Below, one piece after another: positions 1-4,812 of a DNA stretch of 6,062 nt. The position numbers were made by a program, and so were the translations under genes. Position 1 is the first letter of the stretch. Each line of letters starts with the position of its first letter. The notes under the pieces are model-generated. The model worked only from the letters and a program-made list of their open reading frames with translations, did not search any database and was not told where the DNA came from. The stretch is from Deltaproteobacteria bacterium (GTDB lineage: Bacteria > Desulfobacterota > Syntrophobacteria > B119-G9): NCBI GenBank assembly GCA_003646715.1, contig QMLL01000113.1:1-6062 (forward strand). Reading direction: 5' to 3'.

Positions 1-149
1 AACTCCTTTGCTGCTTTCAAAAGTGACCCAAGACGGTCTACTATTTCCAGGATTTCGAGACGTCCTTCTCCAAATATTAGCCCCCCGTCTTTATGTTCGA
101 CCCATACCTTCGATTTAACCCTCAGTGGCAATTTTATTTTTTCTTTCAT
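1..149 (-). CDS. ModE-type winged-helix DNA-binding regulator, N-terminal fragment (cut by window edge)
   Basis: Reading the minus strand from ATG at 149-147 gives 49 codons open to the window edge. The peptide starts MKEKIKLPLRVKSKVW, continues with a VEHKDGGLIFGEGR segment, then LEILEIVDRLGSLLKAAKEL. This matches the usual N-terminus of ModE-type one-domain regulators (COG2005-like): a strand ending KVWxE, a short glycine turn, FGxGR, then helices containing IDxxGSxxxAAKxL that lead into the recognition helix. The recognition helix and any molybdate-binding C-terminal domain lie outside the window, so DNA specificity and metal response cannot be judged. An AGGAG Shine-Dalgarno, overlapping the stop codon of the ligase-family gene, sits 5 nt before this ATG and fixes the start. 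It is the fourth gene of the leftward operon. Family members are often near molybdate or tungstate genes, but nothing else in this window concerns those metals. Confidence 0.82.
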   Translation of the reverse strand, partial: MKEKIKLPLRVKSKVWVEHKDGGLIFGEGRLEILEIVDRLGSLLKAAKE

Positions 150-160
150 GTGTTCTCCTA
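150..160 (-). promoter_or_regulatory. Shine-Dalgarno overlapping the upstream stop codon
   Basis: On the minus strand the bases read TAGGAGAACAC directly before ATG. The first three are the TAG stop of the ligase-family gene, and AGGAG (159-155) is the ribosome binding site of the ModE-type gene. The shared bases point to reinitiation or translational coupling between the two genes. Confidence 0.75.
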
Positions 161-1474
161 GTTAATCACTGTTTTATAGAGCATTCCCTCGGCCGGCAAT
201 ATCTCCCTGGTGGTCCACTGAACACGTACTCCAAGCCCGAGATGCCTCCTCATGGTTGATCTCACCCTTTCCAGTATCTGCCCCCTGGTACCTTTCATAA
301 GGCCCTCATCGGCTGGCGGAACAATCAAAAGATCAAGCCTGTCACCAAGCCCCCAGGTTGTGTACACCACGAGCCTGAAATCAACAATTGCCGGCTCTAT
401 TTCGCGAATAATTCTTTCAACCTGCTGCGGATAGATGCTTACTCCTCTCACCGTGATCCTGTCGTCACTGCGTCTAAAACTGGGGCTCATACGTATCGTC
501 TTTCTTCCACACACACATGGAGCTTCGGAAAACGCCGTGATATCACCAGTGCGATAGCGAATCAACGGATAGGCTTCGGTCGTAAGAGTTGTAATTACCA
601 GCTCTCCCGGGGATCCCGGTGGCAAAAGCTTTCCAGTAGCCGGGTTTATTATCTCAGCATAAAAATGGTCTTCAGCTATGTGCAGACCATCCTGATATTC
701 ACACTCCCCGGCCAATCCCGGTTCAACCAGTTCCTCAACACCGTAGATACTGTAAGCCTTAATGCCAAAGCCATCCTCAAGCTCTTTTCGCAGCTCGCTG
801 TTCATAAAATCCGGACCGAATATTCCGATCCTCAGATGAAGCAGGTGAGGATCCAGACTCTGGTTTCTCATCGTTTTAAGTATATGAAGTGCAAAGGAAG
901 GCGTAGTGGCAAGTACCGTGGACCTGAAGTCCTGCATGATCTTGAGCTGTATTGTTGCAGATACAGTGGCCGAAGGAGCAACCGTTGCACCAATTTCTTC
1001 CGTCCCTGCGTTAAAGTTGAAAGCACCGGTAAAGAGACTGTAGTTGAAGGCAATCTGAACGATGTCCCTTTTGTGGATTCCGATAGAGTGCATCAGCCTT
1101 GCCATGAGTTGAGTCCAGATTTTAACATCTTTCTTCGTATAACCGATCACTATGGGAGATTCGCCTACGCTTCTTGAATACTTGATCCTTACTATGTCTT
1201 TTAACGGCACGGCAAACATGCCATAGGGATAATGATTTGCAAGATCTTCCTGAGTCGTGAACGGAAATTTGTCCAGGTCATCAAGGTCTTTTATGTCTTC
1301 CGGTAAAAGTCCTATCTCGTCGAACCGTTTTCTATAGAAATCAACCCTGCTATAAGCCCTGTTACATGTTAACTGCAGTCTTTCCAGCTGGAGTTCCTTT
1401 ATCTGATCACGCCCGAGACCTTTCAGATCTTTTTCCCAGGGGAAGTAAACCTGTTCTTCGCATGACTTTTTCAC
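158..1474 (-). CDS. Phenylacetate-CoA ligase (PaaK)-family protein with degenerate catalytic motifs
   Basis: 438 residues, the normal length for the PaaK family of AMP-forming acyl-CoA ligases, which make aryl-acetyl-CoA from acid, ATP and CoA in the cytoplasm. Family marks are seen throughout: an N-terminal helix with YSRVDFYRKRFDE (41-53), DLDKFPFTTQEDL (67-78), VIGYTKKD (109-116), YSIYGVEELVEPG (241-253), GEC and GLHI (256-266), GSPGELVITTL (287-297), PLIRYRTGD (303-311), APCVCGR (318-324) and RGVSIYPQQVE (343-353). Key catalytic positions differ. The phosphate loop, normally SSGTTGKP, reads SRSVGESP (100-107). The YGxTE motif reads YGVEE. The hinge GRSDDM reads RRSDDR. The C-terminal EGK, holding the adenylation lysine, reads EGM (429-431). 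The Cys/His residues that bind zinc in related structures (Cys258, His265, Cys320, Cys322) remain. It may therefore be a non-adenylating relative. The start is GTG, with no in-frame ATG near; GGGAG lies 10 nt upstream inside the end of livF, 4 nt away. Confidence 0.88.
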   Translation of the reverse strand: MKKSCEEQVYFPWEKDLKGLGRDQIKELQLERLQLTCNRAYSRVDFYRKRFDEIGLLPEDIKDLDDLDKFPFTTQEDLANHYPYGMFAVPLKDIVRIKYSRSVGESPIVIGYTKKDVKIWTQLMARLMHSIGIHKRDIVQIAFNYSLFTGAFNFNAGTEEIGATVAPSATVSATIQLKIMQDFRSTVLATTPSFALHILKTMRNQSLDPHLLHLRIGIFGPDFMNSELRKELEDGFGIKAYSIYGVEELVEPGLAGECEYQDGLHIAEDHFYAEIINPATGKLLPPGSPGELVITTLTTEAYPLIRYRTGDITAFSEAPCVCGRKTIRMSPSFRRSDDRITVRGVSIYPQQVERIIREIEPAIVDFRLVVYTTWGLGDRLDLLIVPPADEGLMKGTRGQILERVRSTMRRHLGLGVRVQWTTREILPAEGMLYKTVIN

Positions 1475-1478
1475 TTAT

Positions 1479-2216
1479 TTAACGCTCCCACTTTTCCCGA
1501 TATTCTTTACCCAAAAACGCCCTGCGAACTTCCTCGTTTTCCAGCAATTCGGAGGAGTCTCCCGATAAAATTATCTTACCTGACTCAAGCACATACCCTC
1601 TATCACTCACCTTAAGCGCCGCCAGCGCATTTTGTTCCACCAGCAAAATAGTCGTTCCATTATCTCTCATCTCTTTGATTATATTAAATATCTCTTTTAC
1701 GACCAGAGGCGCCAATCCCAGGGATGGTTCGTCCAGGAGAAGCAACCTGGGCTTGGCCATAAGTGCCCTGGCAATGGAAAGCATCTGTTGTTCGCCACCA
1801 CTAAGTGTACCTGCCTGCTGCATTCGCCTTTCGCGAAGCACAGGAAAAAGATCGTACACCTTTTCTTCTCTTTCTCTCAGTTCTTCCTTTGAGCAGGTTT
1901 TTCTGTGGACGTAAGCGCCGAGAGAAACATTTTCTTCCACTGTCATGGTGTTAAAGAGCTGACGTGCTTCCGGTACCTGTACTATCCCCATCTTAACAAT
2001 TTGATCCGCCCGTAGCCCGTTTATTTTCTGCCCTTCAAAAAATATCTCACCCTCAAGTTCTTTTTTTAAACCACTCAGAACACTCAGAAGCGTGCTCTTC
2101 CCGGCCCCATTACTACCAACAAGGGTTACAATCTCCCCTTTTTTTACATGGAAGGTTACCTGTCTGAGCACCTTTATCCTTCCGTAGGATACAGAGAGAT
2201 TCTTTACGCGTAGCAT
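1479..2216 (-). CDS. livF: LivF-type ABC transporter ATP-binding protein
   Basis: 245-residue ABC ATPase, full length for LivF, one of the two nucleotide-binding subunits of branched-chain amino acid (HAAT-type) importers. Visible motifs are Walker A GSNGAGKST (34-42), Q-loop Gln80 in IVQVPE, signature LSGGE (138-142), Walker B LLLLDEP (158-164) and D-loop SLGLAP (165-170). The LLVEQN segment (191-196) has Gln where many ABC proteins have the switch His; this is normal for LivF. The C-terminus with DRGYVLESG and an AFLGKEY tail is also LivF-like. Substrates of such systems include amino acids, urea and aromatic acids, so specificity cannot be assigned. The ATG overlaps the rhomboid stop as TGATG, with AGAGG 5 nt upstream (2222-2226), which suggests translational coupling. 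No livG, livH, livM or binding-protein gene is in the window, so its partners must be encoded elsewhere or past the left edge. Confidence 0.93.
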   Translation of the reverse strand: MLRVKNLSVSYGRIKVLRQVTFHVKKGEIVTLVGSNGAGKSTLLSVLSGLKKELEGEIFFEGQKINGLRADQIVKMGIVQVPEARQLFNTMTVEENVSLGAYVHRKTCSKEELREREEKVYDLFPVLRERRMQQAGTLSGGEQQMLSIARALMAKPRLLLLDEPSLGLAPLVVKEIFNIIKEMRDNGTTILLVEQNALAALKVSDRGYVLESGKIILSGDSSELLENEEVRRAFLGKEYREKWER

Positions 2217-2938
2217 CAGAACCTCTTTTTAAACCAGGGCCATTTCACATCTCGCCTGCGAATACGTTGAGGCCCAAAGACGGTTTTCAAAAGCATGTAA
2301 CCTCCTGCGAACCCACCTATATGGGCCCACCAAGCGATACCTCCAAACTGATGTGCCCCGCTGGCGATGGCAAAAGTCCCATTGAAAAATTGAATAAAAA
2401 ACCAAAAACCCAGAAACACGTAAGCAGGTATTTCAATAATCGTAATAAAGAAGAAAATGGGAACCAAACTGAGTATTCTGGCATTTGGATAAAGCAAGAA
2501 GTAAGCTCCCATAACTCCTGCGATTGCTCCGCTGGCTCCTATGGTTGGTACCTGTGAATGAGCGTTGGTAATCAGGTGAATAAGAGCAGCTATGAGACCG
2601 GAGAGAATATAAAAGATAAAGTACCTGAAATGACCCAAATATCCTTCCACGTTGTCACCGAATATGTACAGGGTCCACATGTTTCCGATTAAATGTAACC
2701 AGCCTCCATGAAGAAACATGGATGTGAAGAGTGGTACAAGTTGATCGATAAAGGAAAAATACTGTGCGATTCTCGGGTCGAAATATCGAACAGGCACTAT
2801 CCCATAATAGAAGAGAAACTGTTGCAAAAAGGGACCAAGGTAAAGCTCATAGAAGAACACCAGGACGTTTAAAACGATAATCGAGATATTCACATACGGA
2901 AAAACAGGAGACGGATTCTTATCTCTGAGTGGTATCAC
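2216..2938 (-). CDS. Rhomboid family intramembrane serine protease
   Basis: 240-residue, six-helix membrane protein. Rhomboids cleave transmembrane helices of substrate proteins inside the bilayer with a Ser-His dyad. Here the nucleophile is Ser136 in GASG (134-137), leading into the fourth helix, and the general base is His206 in AHIGGFAGGY (205-214). The HGGWLHLIGNMW segment (77-88) carries the conserved His82 and Asn86 that build the oxyanion hole, so the enzyme looks active. Hydrophobic spans lie near 15-33, 68-92, 104-123, 131-150, 157-184 and 199-220. The loop and helix around 160-190 are unusually Phe-rich. The start is GTG at 2938-2936, supported by the MIPLRDxNP opening typical of this subfamily and by a GAGG Shine-Dalgarno 7 nt upstream. 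No extra cytoplasmic or zinc-finger domain is present; the C-terminus is basic. It is the first gene of the leftward operon. Its substrate is unknown. Confidence 0.93.
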   Translation of the reverse strand: MIPLRDKNPSPVFPYVNISIIVLNVLVFFYELYLGPFLQQFLFYYGIVPVRYFDPRIAQYFSFIDQLVPLFTSMFLHGGWLHLIGNMWTLYIFGDNVEGYLGHFRYFIFYILSGLIAALIHLITNAHSQVPTIGASGAIAGVMGAYFLLYPNARILSLVPIFFFITIIEIPAYVFLGFWFFIQFFNGTFAIASGAHQFGGIAWWAHIGGFAGGYMLLKTVFGPQRIRRRDVKWPWFKKRF

Positions 2939-2993
2939 AGACTATCCTCGCACGTTTGACCGTTGAATTCACAAGCCACTAAATTTAGAAAAA

Positions 2994-3022
2994 ATCTTAC
3001 TAGTTTTTCACATTGTTGTAAA
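2994..3022 (-). promoter_or_regulatory. Candidate sigma-70-like promoter for the rhomboid/livF/ligase-family operon
   Basis: On the minus strand TTTACA (3022-3017) and TAAGAT (2999-2994) are separated by exactly 17 nt. They match the consensus hexamers at 5/6 and 4/6. Transcription would start near 2987 and leave a leader of about 48 nt before the rhomboid GTG. The surrounding DNA is AT-rich, so chance matches are possible. Confidence 0.42.
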
Positions 3023-3024
3023 TC

Positions 3025-3070
3025 TCAAAGGAATCTTTTTTGCGAGTGACAAAAAGCACAAATTCTTTGA
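3025..3070. repeat. Imperfect nested inverted repeat between the two promoters
   Basis: The left arm TCAAAGGAAT (3025-3034) pairs with ATTCTTTGA (3062-3070) with one bulged G. Inside it, CTTTTT faces AAAAAG (3051-3056) around a short GC-containing loop. The right end runs into the TTGACA box of the rightward promoter. It could be a second regulator site or a cruciform, but the arms are low in complexity and may be chance. Confidence 0.3.
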
Positions 3071-3095
3071 CATGATCAGTCATTTTGGTTAGCAT
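3067..3095 (+). promoter_or_regulatory. Candidate sigma-70-like promoter for the hydantoinase/deacetylase operon
   Basis: A perfect TTGACA -35 hexamer (3067-3072) is followed after 17 nt by TAGCAT (3090-3095), a 4/6 match to TATAAT. Transcription would start near 3102, about 48 nt before the hydantoinase ATG. The weak -10 is embedded in the left arm and spacer of the palindrome at 3087-3103, so a bound regulator would compete with RNA polymerase. Confidence 0.5.
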
Positions 3096-3103
3096 TGCTA
3101 ACC
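3087..3103. promoter_or_regulatory. Operator-like perfect palindrome over the -10 box
   Basis: GGTTAGC (3087-3093), a 3-nt centre ATT, and GCTAACC (3097-3103) form a perfect 7+7 bp dyad. It lies over the -10 region and predicted start site of the rightward promoter, which is the usual position for a dimeric repressor of the TetR, GntR or MarR kind. It does not resemble a terminator: there is no T-run and the stem is short. No complete regulator gene lies in the window, so the cognate protein is unknown. Confidence 0.6.
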
Positions 3104-3120
3104 TCGCGTTCATTTAATAA

Positions 3121-3127
3121 GCTAACC
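3121..3127. promoter_or_regulatory. Third operator half-site in the leader
   Basis: GCTAACC recurs exactly, in the same orientation as the right arm of the palindrome and 24 bp after it, inside the predicted leader of the hydantoinase gene and 22 nt before its ATG. It may be an auxiliary binding site. A single 7-mer could also be chance, since GGTTAGC appears again within the coding region at 3743-3749. Confidence 0.35.
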
Positions 3128-3149
3128 TGTTCAAAGAGGGAAAATAGAG

Positions 3150-4802
3150 ATGTTGATCGGCCTTGACGTTGGTGGCACACACGTAGATGTGGTTCTAATC
3201 GAAAAGTGTAATTTGTTAGATAAAGTAAAAGTACCCACTCAACCTGACAACCTGCTTGAAAGCGTGTTAAGCGGGTTATCGCTTATCCTGGAAAGGGTGT
3301 CTCCGGAAAAGGTTAAACGAGTGGTTTTGAGCACCACACTTGGTACCAACGCCATTATTCAGGGGAAAATTAGTCCCGTGGGCGTCATAGTTGTGAGCGG
3401 CCCTGGAATAGACCCGGAAGAATTCTCCGTGGGCGACTTTTTTATTCCGGTGTCTGGTTACGTGGACCACCGGGGAAGAGAAGTCAGACCAATAAACAGG
3501 ACGGAAATATTGGACGCAGCTGACAGGATAGAAAAAGCAGGAATCCGTCAGCTTGCTGTTGTCGGGAAATTCTCAGTGCGTAATCCTACCCAGGAACTGG
3601 CCATCAGGGATCTCTTGAAAGACAGGTTTGAGTATATCAGTCTCGGTCACCTTATCTCAGGAAACCTCAATTTCCCGAGGCGAGTTGCCACAGCGTATCT
3701 GAATTCTGCCGTTCAGCCCATCCATATGGATTTTTTCAATTCGGTTAGCGAGTCCCTTGCCAGGCATGGTTTAACACGAACTCCTTTTATACTGAAAGCG
3801 GACGGTGGAACTCTGGCGCTCGATGCTTCGCTCGAACAACCGGTGCAGAGTATTTTATCCGGTCCGGCGGCAAGCATAACCGGAGCTCTCCTGGATCCGC
3901 CCGAATCCCATGCCACTGCCGTCTTGGACATCGGAGGCACGACCACAGACATGGCAATACTGGTAAACCAGGTACCTCTTTTCGAACCACTTGGGATCAA
4001 GATTGAACAATATCAGACGCTGGTAAGATCATTCAGGACCGCGTCGGTGGGCATTGGCGGTGATAGCCTGGTAAAGGTAGAAAACGGAGATATTAAAATT
4101 GGTCCCGAACGTGAAGGCCCCGCCATGGCACACGGTGGAACCAATCCTACTCCCACAGATGCAATTGTAGTTCTGGGACTTAGCAACCAAGGAAACAGAA
4201 ATGCAGCATTTCAGGGGATGGAAAAAATAGCAGAACATCTGAACATTTCGCCTGTTCAGGCAGCTGGCAAAATTTTCGAAAAAACGTGTTCATGCATATT
4301 ACAGGCATTAGATTCAATGGTAGACGAAATAAATACCAAGCCTGTGTATACGATAAAGGAACTTTTGACCGGCTACACTTTGGAAGTTAAAACACTATTG
4401 CTGATTGGTGGACCTGCTCCTTACTTCGCCCCCAAATTAAGAGAAATGTCGGGCCTGGAAGTTGTTGTTGCGGAAAATTCTGAAGTAACCAATGCGATTG
4501 GAGCCGCCTGTGCACGTACAACATGCGCAATTACGGCTTTCGCGGATACAGAAAGAGGAATCCTGGTGGTTCCCGAAATGGATTACGAAGGAAAAATTCC
4601 ACAAACCTTTACGAAGCAGGAAGTAATAGGGAAGGCATACGAGCTGCTCAGGAAGAAGGCTCTTGAACTTGGTTGCCACGAAGAAGATATGGAGATGGAA
4701 CTTGTTGAACAGCTGGAATTCAACATGGTGAGAGGTTTTTACACCACCGGGAGAAACATACGGGTAAAAGTACAGATAAAGCCGGGTATAATAAGGGAAT
4801 AA
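3150..4802 (+). CDS. Hydantoinase/oxoprolinase (HyuA-like) family protein, short form
   Basis: 550 residues. The family has an actin-like ATPase fold and couples ATP hydrolysis to opening cyclic amides such as hydantoins or 5-oxoproline, or to carboxylating ketones. The N-terminal phosphate motif GLDVGGTHVD (4-13) and LSTTLGTNAI (60-69) mark the Hydant_A_N domain. The core domain follows, with KADGGTLALD (216-225), ILSGPAAS (235-242), the second phosphate motif LDIGGTTTDMAI (259-270), SVGIGGDS (299-306), NPTPTDAIVVLG (332-343), and LLIGGPAPYFAP (417-428) as the adenosine-side glycine loop. Typical HyuA proteins are about 650-720 residues, so this is the short version with a reduced C-terminal region. 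No HyuB partner follows in the window. The ATG has AGAGGG (3135-3140) 9 nt upstream. The substrate cannot be assigned. It is the first gene of the rightward operon, under the palindrome-controlled promoter. Confidence 0.88.
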   Translation: MLIGLDVGGTHVDVVLIEKCNLLDKVKVPTQPDNLLESVLSGLSLILERVSPEKVKRVVLSTTLGTNAIIQGKISPVGVIVVSGPGIDPEEFSVGDFFIPVSGYVDHRGREVRPINRTEILDAADRIEKAGIRQLAVVGKFSVRNPTQELAIRDLLKDRFEYISLGHLISGNLNFPRRVATAYLNSAVQPIHMDFFNSVSESLARHGLTRTPFILKADGGTLALDASLEQPVQSILSGPAASITGALLDPPESHATAVLDIGGTTTDMAILVNQVPLFEPLGIKIEQYQTLVRSFRTASVGIGGDSLVKVENGDIKIGPEREGPAMAHGGTNPTPTDAIVVLGLSNQGNRNAAFQGMEKIAEHLNISPVQAAGKIFEKTCSCILQALDSMVDEINTKPVYTIKELLTGYTLEVKTLLLIGGPAPYFAPKLREMSGLEVVVAENSEVTNAIGAACARTTCAITAFADTERGILVVPEMDYEGKIPQTFTKQEVIGKAYELLRKKALELGCHEEDMEMELVEQLEFNMVRGFYTTGRNIRVKVQIKPGIIRE

Positions 4803-4812
4803 AGGGTTGATT

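Larger units (their letters stand above)
2939..3149. other. Divergent intergenic control region
   Basis: The 211 bp between the two divergent start codons contain no convincing coding sequence. The region is AT-rich and holds a candidate promoter in each direction, a perfect operator-like palindrome, an extra half-site and a longer imperfect inverted repeat, each listed separately. No riboswitch fold or terminator was recognised. Confidence 0.85.

Noticed and set aside
665..1177. 170-codon open frame on the plus strand inside the ligase-family gene
   Set aside because: It is wholly opposite a gene with clear family motifs, has no Shine-Dalgarno or recognisable domain, and its composition (Cys/Arg/Ser-rich) is that of an antisense shadow.
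1479..2216. LivF as a defective ATPase because it has Gln in place of the switch His
   Set aside because: From memory the VEQN segment is normal for LivF proteins, including characterised ones; all other ATPase motifs are intact.
3087..3103. Palindrome as a LexA (SOS) box of the Geobacter type
   Set aside because: The GGTT...ACC ends are similar to the motif I remember, but the inner spacing differs by one base and the downstream genes are not DNA-repair genes.
2939..3149. Riboswitch or small RNA in the intergenic region
   Set aside because: The predicted leaders are only about 48 nt each, and no conserved riboswitch core or terminator stem with a T-run was seen.
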